Shown in pieces: positions 41,388 to 49,844 of a stretch of 64,000 bases of DNA (positions within the stretch are counted from its first letter, which is position 1; each line of letters begins with the position of its first letter). The notes under the pieces are model-generated. The model was not told the origin of the DNA and searched no databases. It saw nothing but the letters and a program-made list of their open reading frames with translations. Both the position numbers and the translations under genes were made by a program. The stretch is from the NCBI RefSeq assembly GCF_029955155.1, contig NZ_JAPNOZ010000004.1:191599-255598 (forward strand), given 5' to 3'. Source of the stretch: Psychrobacillus sp. NEAU-3TGS (GTDB lineage: Bacteria; Bacillota; Bacilli; Bacillales_A; Planococcaceae).

Positions 41388-42920
41388 ATGGATTTTGGAC
41401 TTTTAATCGTAATAGGAATTGTAGTCTTTGTATTAATCGTTGTGCTTGCAGTATATATCACAAAATATCGTACAGTTGGCCCAGATGAGGCGCTTATCGT
41501 AACAGGAAGTTATTTAGGATCGAAAAACGTGCATACGGACGATTCCGGGAACCGTATTAAAATAATTCGCGGTGGAGGAACATTCGTATTTCCGGTATTT
41601 CAACAAGGAGTACCCCTAAGCCTTTTATCGAGTAAGCTAGAAGTTACAACGCCAGAAGTGTACACAGAGCAAGGAGTGCCAGTGATGGCAGATGGAACGG
41701 CAATTATTAAAATCGGAGGATCGATATCCGAAATTGCCACTGCAGCGGAACAGTTTTTAGGAAAAACAAAAGAAGACCGTGAGAATGAAGCAAAAGAAGT
41801 ATTAGAAGGTCATTTACGTTCCATTTTAGGATCTATGACAGTAGAAGAAATATATAAAAATCGGGATAAGTTCTCCCAAGAGGTACAAAGAGTTGCTTCT
41901 CAAGACTTAGCGAAAATGGGATTAATCATTGTTTCCTTTACGATAAAAGATGTTAGAGATAAGAATGGTTACCTAGATTCACTAGGGAAACCAAGAATTG
42001 CTCAAGTCAAAAGAGATGCAGACATCGCAACGGCAGAAGCAGAAAAAGAAACACGTATTAAACGAGCAGAAGCTTCTAAAGACGCGCAACGTGCAGAACT
42101 AGAACGAGCTACGGAAATTGCAGAGGCAGAAAAAGATAATCAATTGAAAGTGGCAGAATATCGCCGTGAACAAGATATCGCCAAAGCACGTGCTGACCAA
42201 GCATACGAATTGGAAACCGCACGTTCTAAGCAAGAAGTAACTGAACAGGAAATGCAAATTCAAATTATCGAACGTCAAAAACAAATCGAACTGGAAGAAA
42301 AAGAAATCTTACGTCGTGAAAGACAATATGACTCGGAAGTTAAGAAAAAAGCAGACGCTGATCGCTACGCAATTGAGCAAAATGCAGCTGCATCTAAATC
42401 ACGCGAAATTGCAGAGGCAGATGCGGAGAAATATCGAATTGAAGCAAAAGCAAAAGCGGAGGCAGAAAAAGTACGATTGGACGGACTTGCAAAAGCAGAC
42501 TCTCAACGTGCTCAAGGGGAATCAGAGGCAGATATTATTCGCCTAAAAGGTCTAGCAGAAGCAGAAGCGAAACGCAAAATTGCTGAAGCATTTGACATGT
42601 ACGGCCAAGCAGCGGTTCTAGATATGATTGTCCATATGTTACCGGAATATGCAAAACAAATTGCAAGTCCACTTTCGAATATCGACAAAATTACTGTAGT
42701 CGACACAGGGAGTGGAGAAGGTGGCGGTGCAAACAAAGTGACATCTTATGCAACTAATTTAATGTCTACCTTGCAAGAAACGTTAAAAGCCTCCTCCGGA
42801 ATTGATGTAAAAGAAATGCTTGAAAACTACTCTGGTAAAGGGAATATACGTCCAAGCATTGAACAGTTGACTGAAGAAGTAAAAAAGTCCAATGAGCTCA
42901 TTCATCAAAAAGCAGAATAG
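41388..42920 (+). CDS. floT: Flotillin
   Basis: FloT is a scaffold of functional membrane microdomains. The 510 residues comprise an N-terminal membrane hairpin (4-26), an SPFH/PHB domain (about 30-200) and a long heptad coiled coil rich in Ala-Glu (about 200-390; EAEKETRIKRAEASKDAQRAE and similar), ending with the oligomerising region AAVLDMIVHMLPEYAKQIASPL. Length is that of B. subtilis YuaG. AGGGGG precedes the ATG. The operon of yuaF and floT ends in a terminator. Confidence 0.94.
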   Translation: MDFGLLIVIGIVVFVLIVVLAVYITKYRTVGPDEALIVTGSYLGSKNVHTDDSGNRIKIIRGGGTFVFPVFQQGVPLSLLSSKLEVTTPEVYTEQGVPVMADGTAIIKIGGSISEIATAAEQFLGKTKEDRENEAKEVLEGHLRSILGSMTVEEIYKNRDKFSQEVQRVASQDLAKMGLIIVSFTIKDVRDKNGYLDSLGKPRIAQVKRDADIATAEAEKETRIKRAEASKDAQRAELERATEIAEAEKDNQLKVAEYRREQDIAKARADQAYELETARSKQEVTEQEMQIQIIERQKQIELEEKEILRRERQYDSEVKKKADADRYAIEQNAAASKSREIAEADAEKYRIEAKAKAEAEKVRLDGLAKADSQRAQGESEADIIRLKGLAEAEAKRKIAEAFDMYGQAAVLDMIVHMLPEYAKQIASPLSNIDKITVVDTGSGEGGGANKVTSYATNLMSTLQETLKASSGIDVKEMLENYSGKGNIRPSIEQLTEEVKKSNELIHQKAE

Positions 42921-42931
42921 CAACAAAACGA

Positions 42932-42962
42932 AAAAGTTCAGAAAGTTTTTCTGAGCTTTTTC
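42932..42962 (+). terminator. Terminator of floT
   Basis: AAAAGTTCAGAAA pairs with TTTCTGAGCTTTT with one wobble around a 3-base loop and is followed by T residues. Confidence 0.8.
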
Positions 42963-43044
42963 ATTGTATTTCATTTATTCTAAATAAACTATATAATATA
43001 TATACATAATGTAGGATATTGTCGAATGAATGGAGGCAAATAGC

Positions 43045-43977
43045 ATGCTAACAATTGAACAGGTACAAGATATCAAGCAAAAGATGCATTTGCCGAAAGT
43101 TGTGACGGATAAATCTATAACAACTTACATAGGGAGTGCAAATGGCATTACGTATTGCTTATACACCTTACTTCCTAGGAGTACCTCTTGGATAAATTAT
43201 ATTCCAAACGAGCATGTAGGGTTTATAGAAAACTATACCATTCTATTTGGCGAGTTAGAGATTGAAAGAGACAGAGAAAAAATGACGCTATCTCGTGGTG
43301 ATATTCTTGATGCGAGACTCAATCATGCGGTTCATACTTGTTATGCAAAAGATACGGTGGAAATTCTGTTTGAAATGACTTCCTTTGTTTTTGAGCCGAA
43401 TTTTTTTGAGAGAGAAATTATTCAACGGGATGCATGGAAAATACAAGAAGTGGATGGGTATACTTACCATCACTGTGCTCGTATTAGAGATTACTCTATT
43501 GAATTGTGGAAAAGAATTAATCCTCAGAAAAGCTTAGCCATTATCAGTATTGGTTCTTATTTTCACGATATAGGAAAACTTGCTATTCCATTAGAGATTC
43601 TAACCAAACCAAGTAAATTGACGGAGGATGAATGGAAAATCATCAAGAAGCATACTACATTTGGTGCCGAAATGATGAGAAACCATGAAGTAGAACGCTT
43701 GCGGGAAGCCGCTTTTATTGTAGAACAGCACCATGAGCGGTATGATGGAAAAGGATATCCGTACGGGCTCAAGGGTATTGAGATTTCATTGGAAGCCTCT
43801 ATTGTTTCCGTAGTAGATGCGTTCGATGCAATGACAACGAACCGTGTCTATAGGGGGGCTTTGACGATTGAAGAAGCTCTTCAAGAAATGAAAAACGGCA
43901 GAGGCACTCAATTTAACCCGCTTGTAGTGGATGAGTTTTTAAAAATGTTAGAAGAAAAAAACAACAAATGGTACTGA
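43045..43977 (+). CDS. Cupin-HD-GYP fusion protein (predicted c-di-GMP phosphodiesterase)
   Basis: This 310-residue protein has an N-terminal cupin-like barrel (about 25-120, VGFIENYTILFGELEIERD then LSRGDILDAR) and a C-terminal HD-GYP domain (about 135-305). All HD-GYP motifs are present: YFHDIGKLAIP, KKHTTFGAEMM, QHHERYDGKGYPYGL, IVSVVDAFDAMTTNRVYR and GRGTQFNP. It may hydrolyse cyclic dinucleotides under control of a ligand in the cupin. The ATG at 43045 follows GGAGG; an in-frame ATG at 43030 overlaps it. It sits 15 bp upstream of fumC. Confidence 0.87.
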   Translation: MLTIEQVQDIKQKMHLPKVVTDKSITTYIGSANGITYCLYTLLPRSTSWINYIPNEHVGFIENYTILFGELEIERDREKMTLSRGDILDARLNHAVHTCYAKDTVEILFEMTSFVFEPNFFEREIIQRDAWKIQEVDGYTYHHCARIRDYSIELWKRINPQKSLAIISIGSYFHDIGKLAIPLEILTKPSKLTEDEWKIIKKHTTFGAEMMRNHEVERLREAAFIVEQHHERYDGKGYPYGLKGIEISLEASIVSVVDAFDAMTTNRVYRGALTIEEALQEMKNGRGTQFNPLVVDEFLKMLEEKNNKWY

Positions 43978-43992
43978 AAGGGAGAGAGAAAA

Positions 43993-45369
43993 ATGTCTTA
44001 TCGTATTGAACGTGATTCTATGGGAGAAATCCAAGTTCCACAAGATAGTCTTTGGGGAGCACAAACGCAAAGATCTAAAGAAAACTTTAAAATTGGTAAT
44101 GAAAAAATGCCGATTGGTGTTGTTCATGGACTTGCCCTATTGAAAAAATCTGCCGCAATAGTTAGTCACTCTCTAGGAAATTTATCAGAAGCAAAAAAAG
44201 ATGCAATTGCAGCCGCAGCAGACGAAATTCTAACAGGAAAACTAGATGCACATTTTCCATTAGTCGTATGGCAGACAGGTAGCGGTACGCAATCGAACAT
44301 GAATGTGAATGAAGTAATTGCTCATCGTGGAAATCAACTCCTTGAAGAAAAAGGGAGCGAAGAACGACTTCATCCAAATGATGATGTTAACAAATCCCAA
44401 AGCTCAAATGATACATTCCCAACAGCTTTACATATTGCAGGAGTGCTAGCTGTCGAAAAGCAGCTTCTACCAGCAATTGATATATTAAAAGAAACATTAG
44501 GTGGAAAGTCAGAACAATTTATGGATATCGTGAAAATTGGTCGTACACACTTGCAAGATGCAACACCTCTTTCACTAGGACAAGAGTTTAGCGGTTGGCA
44601 TCGTATGCTCGAAAAATCAGCTAAAATGATTACGCAAAGTGTGCAAGACATGAAAGAACTTGCGATCGGTGGAACAGCAGTAGGTACGGGACTAAACGCG
44701 CCGAAAGGATTTGGTGATTTAGTAGCAGCTGAAATTTCTAAGGCATTGAGTATTGAATTTACTTCAGCAAAAAATAAGTTCCACTCTCTTACAAGCTATG
44801 ACGATGTTGTATACGTACATGGTGCAGTAAAAGCACTTGCTGCGGACTTGATGAAGATCGCTAATGATGTACGCTTACTAGCAAGTGGACCACGTTCAGG
44901 TATCGGAGAAATTTCCATTCCAGAAAACGAACCAGGAAGTTCTATCATGCCAGGTAAAGTGAACCCAACGCAAAGTGAAGCGATGACAATGGTTGTTGCT
45001 CAAGTAATGGGGAATGATACAACAATCAGTTTTGCTGCAAGTCAAGGACATTATCAATTGAATGTTTTCAAACCGGTTATTATTCATAACTTCCTACAAT
45101 CAGTTCGCTTATTAAGCGATGCAATTATTAGCTTTAACAATAATTGTGCAGTGGGCATTGAACCAAACTTAGAAACAATTGAGCACCATGTAAATAATTC
45201 ACTCATGTTAGTTACAGCATTAAATCCATATATTGGATATGAAAATGCTGCAAAAATTGCGAAGCACGCACATAAAAATGGTACGACATTGAAAGAAGCT
45301 GCGGTAGCACTTGATTTATTAACTGCTGAAAAGTTCGAGGAAATTGTCCGTCCAGAAAAAATGATATAA
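43993..45369 (+). CDS. fumC: Fumarate hydratase, class II
   Basis: This TCA-cycle enzyme interconverts fumarate and L-malate. The 458 residues contain the family opening [19 protein letters not shown], the substrate-binding [14 protein letters not shown], the catalytic [16 protein letters not shown] and the signature [13 protein letters not shown] (from about 315). It is the iron-independent homotetrameric type. GGGAGAG precedes the ATG. It follows the HD-GYP gene closely, but a shared function is not implied. Confidence 0.97.
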   Translation: MSYRIERDSMGEIQVPQDSLWGAQTQRSKENFKIGNEKMPIGVVHGLALLKKSAAIVSHSLGNLSEAKKDAIAAAADEILTGKLDAHFPLVVWQTGSGTQSNMNVNEVIAHRGNQLLEEKGSEERLHPNDDVNKSQSSNDTFPTALHIAGVLAVEKQLLPAIDILKETLGGKSEQFMDIVKIGRTHLQDATPLSLGQEFSGWHRMLEKSAKMITQSVQDMKELAIGGTAVGTGLNAPKGFGDLVAAEISKALSIEFTSAKNKFHSLTSYDDVVYVHGAVKALAADLMKIANDVRLLASGPRSGIGEISIPENEPGSSIMPGKVNPTQSEAMTMVVAQVMGNDTTISFAASQGHYQLNVFKPVIIHNFLQSVRLLSDAIISFNNNCAVGIEPNLETIEHHVNNSLMLVTALNPYIGYENAAKIAKHAHKNGTTLKEAAVALDLLTAEKFEEIVRPEKMI

Positions 45370-45390
45370 GAAGAAAAGAGATTTATTCAC

Positions 45391-45882
45391 ATGAAAAAAA
45401 TACTATTTATATGCCTCATTTCTATTTTAGTCCTTTCTGCATGTGGCCAGAAAGAGACGAAAGAGAATCACGAGGGACATGAAGACCATATTGCACATTT
45501 AGCAAATGGAGATATCCAAGAAACGACTGCCTCAACAGACGTGTTGCCAGCATTTTTAGACAATCAGTCAGAGGATATGCAACTTGTGTATCAAGCAGCT
45601 GCTAAAGCACACGATGTTTTAAAATGGATGCCTTGTTACTGTGGTTGCGGTGATAGTGCAGGGCATAAGAATAATTTTAACTGTTTCGTTCAAGAGATAA
45701 AAGAAAATGGAGAAGTTGTGTGGGATGACCACGGAACACGCTGTGCGGCTTGCTTGGAAACTGCCGTAGCATCTATCAAAATGGTCCAAGAAGGTAAGTC
45801 ATTAGTAGAAATTCGTAACGCAATTGACGAAGCTTATAAAGAGGGCTATGCAGCACCAACTAAAACACCAATGCCTTCATAA
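45391..45882 (+). CDS. PCYCGC motif lipoprotein
   Basis: This 163-residue secreted protein has a lipoprotein signal peptide with lipobox LSAC (C18). The mature part holds a histidine-rich region (HEGHEDHIAH) and the PCYCGC motif followed by GDSAGHKNNFNC and a CAAC pair near residue 130, typical of PF13798 proteins. The cysteines and histidines suggest metal binding, but no role is proven. The ATG follows AAGAAAAGAG. A terminator lies after the gene. Confidence 0.86.
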   Translation: MKKILFICLISILVLSACGQKETKENHEGHEDHIAHLANGDIQETTASTDVLPAFLDNQSEDMQLVYQAAAKAHDVLKWMPCYCGCGDSAGHKNNFNCFVQEIKENGEVVWDDHGTRCAACLETAVASIKMVQEGKSLVEIRNAIDEAYKEGYAAPTKTPMPS

Positions 45883-45885
45883 TTA

Positions 45886-45932
45886 AAAAACTGCTTCTTC
45901 TCATGAGTTTGTGAGAATGAGCAGTTTTTTTT
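45886..45932 (+). terminator. Terminator after the PCYCGC lipoprotein gene
   Basis: AAACTGC and GCAGTTT form the base of an extended hairpin with two mismatches higher up, followed by TTTTTTT. Confidence 0.75.
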
Positions 45933-46008
45933 GAGTAAAGATTATAATCGGATAGTCGACTAAGGCAATCGGATAATCGACGAGTCGAGTCCAATCATAA
46001 CCTTGTGA

Positions 46009-46887
46009 TTATTTTATATAGTAATCACTTATTAAATATTCACTTATCACTTCAGTTGGAATTTCAAATGTAAGAACACCCATATAACCTGGAGCTATTT
46101 CATATTTGTCAAACGAAATTGTTAGCTTATGGTCTGCGGTTATGGAAAAAGTTTGATCCGGGCGAATAGTTTCGAATTCGAAACCTATTTCTTCCTGATC
46201 ATCGATCCAATATATTTTATCAGGATCATTTGCCATTTGTTTTGCCATTTCATCTTTTAAATAAGTAGAGATAACCTCGATATAAGCATCATCTTTAAAT
46301 AAGCTAGGTAATGTGATTAGTATCTGGTTTTTCTTATCAATCGTATCTGTACGCATTGTTGTAGAAGATGATCCAACTGTATTCACTTCATAACGACTAA
46401 TAGAAAGAATATCCTCTGTATCGGTTACAACCTCATACGTAGATGTAACACCTAGATGCCCACCGCCTGCTTCATCTAGTTCCTTTATCTCGTTTTGGAA
46501 GTCTTCATAAAGCGCCTCGTTTTCCGTAATATATTTTTCATTTAACATTTGTTCTAATTCCTTATTTTCCAGTCCAGTTACATTTGGGGTTTTTAAGTCA
46601 GCGTTATAAGTGCCTTTATCAAGCTTAATGGCCTGGAAGGTGACGACTTGAACAAATTGCCCAAGCAGAGGGACCGTGGCAAGAGATTGTGCGAGTGCAG
46701 GGCTTACATTCACACTAGTTGTAAATAATGCTGCCGCTGCAACTAAACCGATTCCCCATTGTTTAATCGGCGATTGTTTTTTCTGTTTCCTTTTTGCTTC
46801 TTTGATAGAATTTTTCACTATATTATTTAATTCCTTAGGTATTTCAACTTCTTCATATTTCTTTTTGGCATCCTGTAAATTCTTCAT
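46009..46887 (-). CDS. rsiV: Anti-sigma-V factor RsiV (DUF3298/DUF4163)
   Basis: This 292-residue type II membrane protein has a short cytoplasmic anti-sigma region (1-43), one transmembrane helix (about 45-66) and an extracellular DUF4163/DUF3298 domain. In B. subtilis RsiV this domain binds lysozyme directly, triggering signal peptidase cleavage and release of SigV. The segments DEAGGGHLGVTSTYEVVTDT and the late DKYEIAPGYMGVLTFEIP fit the family. The ATG overlaps the sigV stop by 4 bp. Confidence 0.88.
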   Translation of the reverse strand: MKNLQDAKKKYEEVEIPKELNNIVKNSIKEAKRKQKKQSPIKQWGIGLVAAAALFTTSVNVSPALAQSLATVPLLGQFVQVVTFQAIKLDKGTYNADLKTPNVTGLENKELEQMLNEKYITENEALYEDFQNEIKELDEAGGGHLGVTSTYEVVTDTEDILSISRYEVNTVGSSSTTMRTDTIDKKNQILITLPSLFKDDAYIEVISTYLKDEMAKQMANDPDKIYWIDDQEEIGFEFETIRPDQTFSITADHKLTISFDKYEIAPGYMGVLTFEIPTEVISEYLISDYYIK

Positions 46888-47381
46888 AATTCCACCTTCT
46901 CTTCCATATTAACTCGCAGCTTTCGAAGTGCTGCATACAATCTCGTTTTGATGGTATTTGAATTTTCGCTCTGTATCACTGCAATTTCATCTATTTTTAA
47001 ATCCTCGAAAAAACGAAGTACAATAATCGTTTTATATGGTTCATTTAGATGGTCGATGGCTTCATATAAATCATAATCTTTTTCGAGATCATGCTGCTCG
47101 GGCAAAAACGTATGAAGGATATCATCATCCATTGCTTGCATACGACCGTGCTTTCGGATGTAATCTATTGCAGTATTTACAACAATACGATAAAACCATG
47201 TTTTGATATATCGCTCTTCCTCTAATCGATCTATTGAATTTAACGCTTTAAAAATGCTGTCTTGAATAATATCTAGAGCGTTCTCTTTATTTTTTACATA
47301 ACTAAAAGCTAATCGATAATAATCGTTTTGATGTTCTATTATATAGTTTTCAACTAGTTGAAACTTTTCCTTATTCGTCAT
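46884..47381 (-). CDS. sigV: ECF RNA polymerase sigma factor SigV
   Basis: This is a 165-residue ECF sigma factor with sigma-2 (AFSYVKNKENALDIIQDSIFKALN, then TWFYRIVVNTAIDYIRK) and sigma-4 (EPYKTIIVLRFFEDLKIDEIAVIQSENSNTIKTRLYAALRKL) regions. In B. subtilis SigV controls lysozyme resistance through peptidoglycan modification. AAGGAG lies upstream of the ATG at 47381 with long spacing; a longer in-frame start at 47426 overlaps the likely transcription start. It is co-transcribed with rsiV. Confidence 0.87.
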   Translation of the reverse strand: MTNKEKFQLVENYIIEHQNDYYRLAFSYVKNKENALDIIQDSIFKALNSIDRLEEERYIKTWFYRIVVNTAIDYIRKHGRMQAMDDDILHTFLPEQHDLEKDYDLYEAIDHLNEPYKTIIVLRFFEDLKIDEIAVIQSENSNTIKTRLYAALRKLRVNMEEKVEL

Positions 47382-47432
47382 GACGTATATGAACTCCTTT
47401 TTCCCGTACCCGCGATTACGTTTCAAAGATTA

Positions 47433-47459
47433 GACGGGCAAGTGTTTTGGAAAGTTTGA
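47433..47459 (-). promoter_or_regulatory. Candidate ECF promoter of sigV-rsiV
   Basis: On the minus strand TCAAAC (47454-47459) and CGTC (47433-47436) are separated by 17 bp and followed by TAA. This resembles SigV promoters (TGAAAC-N16-17-CGTC), so the operon may be autoregulated. Confidence 0.55.
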
Positions 47460-47472
47460 CTATCAATAAAAT

Positions 47473-47486
47473 ATTTCTTAAGAAAT
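47473..47486. promoter_or_regulatory. Perfect palindrome in the divergent sigV/ABC region
   Basis: ATTTCTTAAGAAAT is a perfect 14-bp palindrome about 80 bp upstream of the ABC transporter start and behind the sigV promoter. It could be an operator; no regulator can be named. Confidence 0.35.
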
Positions 47487-47564
47487 TCTTCATATTTCTC
47501 CTTCTAAAATGTTAAGAAACAATCTGTAGAATAAACGAAAGCAGCATAAGGAAGGAGAAAACAA

Positions 47565-48263
47565 ATGATTCAAATACAAAACGTTAACCATACATTTCTA
47601 ATAGGAAAAAAAGGAAAAGAAAAAAAGGTACCTGTCTTAAAGGAACTATCCTTTGAAGTGGAAAAAGGGGAAATAGTTGCGATTGTAGGAAAAAGCGGAT
47701 CAGGAAAATCCACTCTACTACATACAATAGCAGGCTTTATGAGTCCAGAACAAGGATCCATTATCGTGAATGGTCAAGAAACCGTCCATTTGAATGAAAC
47801 AGAAAGAGCAAAATTCCGTTTAAATAACTTTGGGTTTATATTTCAAAACTTTCAACTCATGCCTGGGTTAACTGCCTTTGAAAATATAGAGCTACCATTG
47901 AAACTAAAGGGAATAGCGCATAAAAAAAGAAAAACGAGCGTGCAACTATTATTGAAAAAAGTAGGACTAGAGGACGTAGCAGATCATTATCCAAATGAAT
48001 TATCAGGAGGTCAACAGCAGCGCGTTAGCATTGCACGAGCATTGATCACTAATCCTCCGATTTTGTTTGCAGATGAGCCAACGGGTAGCTTAGATTCAGA
48101 AACCGAACAAGATATTTTATTGTTAATACAAGATCTCAATCAAACAATGGGCGTAACGTTCGTTATTATTACGCATGACGAGGAAGTCGCAAACATTGCC
48201 CATCGTAAATTCAGAATGCGTGATGGGGTATTAGTGAAAGGAGATGCAAACAATGTTATTTAA
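47565..48263 (+). CDS. ABC transporter ATP-binding protein (MacB/YknY type)
   Basis: This 232-residue ATPase has Walker A GKSGSGKST, Q-loop FQNFQLMPGLTAFEN, signature LSGGQQQRVSIARAL, Walker B ILFADEPTGSLD and the H-loop THDEE. It belongs to the group paired with FtsX-like permeases (MacB, LolD, YknY). It is divergent from sigV, and its start overlaps nothing upstream. AAGGAAGGAG precedes the ATG. Its permease overlaps the 3' end. Confidence 0.92.
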   Translation: MIQIQNVNHTFLIGKKGKEKKVPVLKELSFEVEKGEIVAIVGKSGSGKSTLLHTIAGFMSPEQGSIIVNGQETVHLNETERAKFRLNNFGFIFQNFQLMPGLTAFENIELPLKLKGIAHKKRKTSVQLLLKKVGLEDVADHYPNELSGGQQQRVSIARALITNPPILFADEPTGSLDSETEQDILLLIQDLNQTMGVTFVIITHDEEVANIAHRKFRMRDGVLVKGDANNVI

Positions 48264-49548
48264 AGATCAAGTTGACTTTGTAAGCCAACATATTAAGAAG
48301 AATAAATTACGTGTATTTATGACCGTACTAGCCGCCACGATGGGATGCGCATTTTTGATCGTCCTTGCTTCCATCGGATTTGGCATACAGGATACGATGC
48401 GTAAGGAAATATTAGAAGATCAAGCTATTACCGAGGTAGAAGTGTATACCAATAATGGAGAAGCACTCGATATTTCTCAAATTAGGACAGTTGAGCATGT
48501 AAATGCCATTGTGCATAGAACTAGTATGGACATAATGGCAGTTTCTCAATTAGGCGAGCGTTCGCTTGAAGGGAATATGCTACTAACTAATTTTGCAGAA
48601 GAAGAAAAATCAAACCTTCAATTATCCGAAGGGCGTATGCCTACAAAGGAAAATGAAATTGTTGTAGGGTACCAGTTTGCAGAAAACTTATTAACAGATG
48701 CGGAACGTAAAGAAATGGAACAAAGTACAGAAGAGGATGCTGAGCCAATAGGAGGTTATAAAGAATCTCTAATCGGAAAAACTATTTCCATGTCTATGCA
48801 ATCTTACGAAATGGATGAAGCATTCCCTGAAAAGTGGGACTTTACGATTGTAGGAGTAACAGAGAAACCGGCAAGGGACTGGTTTGTCGACACTAATATG
48901 TTAGTAGATGAATCGTGGAAAGACAAGTTTCAAGAAGTTTACGAGGCGAATACGGGGAACGAGAATCCAGACTTATTCTACTCTAGCACGAAAATCTACA
49001 CTTCTAGCCTAGAGCATGTTAAATCGGTAACAGAAGAGCTAAAAGAAATGGGCTATAGTGTGTATTCTGTTTCAGAACAATTGGAGCAGTTAGATGTCTT
49101 TTTCATGGCATTTAAAATAGGACTTATCTTTGTTGGGACAATCGCAGTATTAATCGCGTCGATTGGTATTTTTAACACGATGACAATGGCAGTAACTGAA
49201 AGAACTCGTGAAATCGGAGTTATGAAAGCAATAGGAGCTAGTCCTAAACTAATTCAGCGTCTATTTTTAATGGAAAGTGCATGGATCGGGATTATCGGGA
49301 CTGTGCTCGCAGTCATTATTTCATATGCAGTGAGTTTCCTAGCAAACTGGATATTGCCGATGGTAGTAGGAGCAGCATTAGGGGAGGATGAGTTCCAAGA
49401 TTTATCGATGACATTCTCGCTAATTCCATGGCAGCTTGTGGTCATTGCATCTGTGATTAGCATCAGTGTAGCGATGATTTCTGGATGGAGACCAGCACGA
49501 AAAGCAACAAAAATTGATGTCATTCAAGCATTAAGACAAGAGTTATAA
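48253..49548 (+). CDS. ABC transporter permease, FtsX/MacB family
   Basis: This 431-residue permease has an N-terminal helix (about 18-40), a large extracellular MacB-type periplasmic-core domain (about 45-275) and three C-terminal helices with the conserved NTMTMAVTERTREIGVMKAIGASPK segment. The ATG at 48253 overlaps the ATPase gene by 11 bp and follows AAAGGAG; an ATG nine bases upstream is inside that site. The substrate could be an antimicrobial peptide or lipid. No adaptor protein or two-component system is adjacent. Confidence 0.88.
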   Translation: MLFKDQVDFVSQHIKKNKLRVFMTVLAATMGCAFLIVLASIGFGIQDTMRKEILEDQAITEVEVYTNNGEALDISQIRTVEHVNAIVHRTSMDIMAVSQLGERSLEGNMLLTNFAEEEKSNLQLSEGRMPTKENEIVVGYQFAENLLTDAERKEMEQSTEEDAEPIGGYKESLIGKTISMSMQSYEMDEAFPEKWDFTIVGVTEKPARDWFVDTNMLVDESWKDKFQEVYEANTGNENPDLFYSSTKIYTSSLEHVKSVTEELKEMGYSVYSVSEQLEQLDVFFMAFKIGLIFVGTIAVLIASIGIFNTMTMAVTERTREIGVMKAIGASPKLIQRLFLMESAWIGIIGTVLAVIISYAVSFLANWILPMVVGAALGEDEFQDLSMTFSLIPWQLVVIASVISISVAMISGWRPARKATKIDVIQALRQEL

Positions 49549-49550
49549 AG

Positions 49551-49582
49551 AAAGGTCGTCCCCGTTATGGAGACGACCTTTT
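49551..49582. terminator. Bidirectional terminator
   Basis: AAAGGTCGTC and GACGACCTTT form a perfect 10-bp stem with an 11-base loop followed by T residues. It separates the ABC operon from the convergent small membrane protein gene. Confidence 0.87.
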
Positions 49583-49844
49583 ATTGTGAAATGGTGACAT
49601 AAGCGAAGAATAGAACTAGTACAACTGCTACGTTTAGTAAGTTGTAATTCATCCTCGAAATTTTTCTATCCATTTTCTCCGATTTGTTGATGAATGTGAT
49701 CCCAACAAAGGTGATGAGTATAGCTAAGATTAAGGCCAGAATCGGTTGCATATTATATACGCGTGCATCAATAAAATGGACGAGGATGATAGCGATGGCC
49801 ATTGCCACACCATATGCCACTTTTTTTAGCGTTGGTTCTTTCAT
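49581..49844 (-). CDS. Small membrane protein of unknown function
   Basis: This 87-residue protein has three hydrophobic helices (about 9-25, 33-52 and 67-86) and a basic loop (KSEKMDRKISR). I do not recognise a family. Its ATG overlaps the stop of the methyltransferase gene by 4 bp, so it is translationally coupled to that gene, which argues that it is real. Confidence 0.7.
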   Translation of the reverse strand: MKEPTLKKVAYGVAMAIAIILVHFIDARVYNMQPILALILAILITFVGITFINKSEKMDRKISRMNYNLLNVAVVLVLFFAYVTISQ

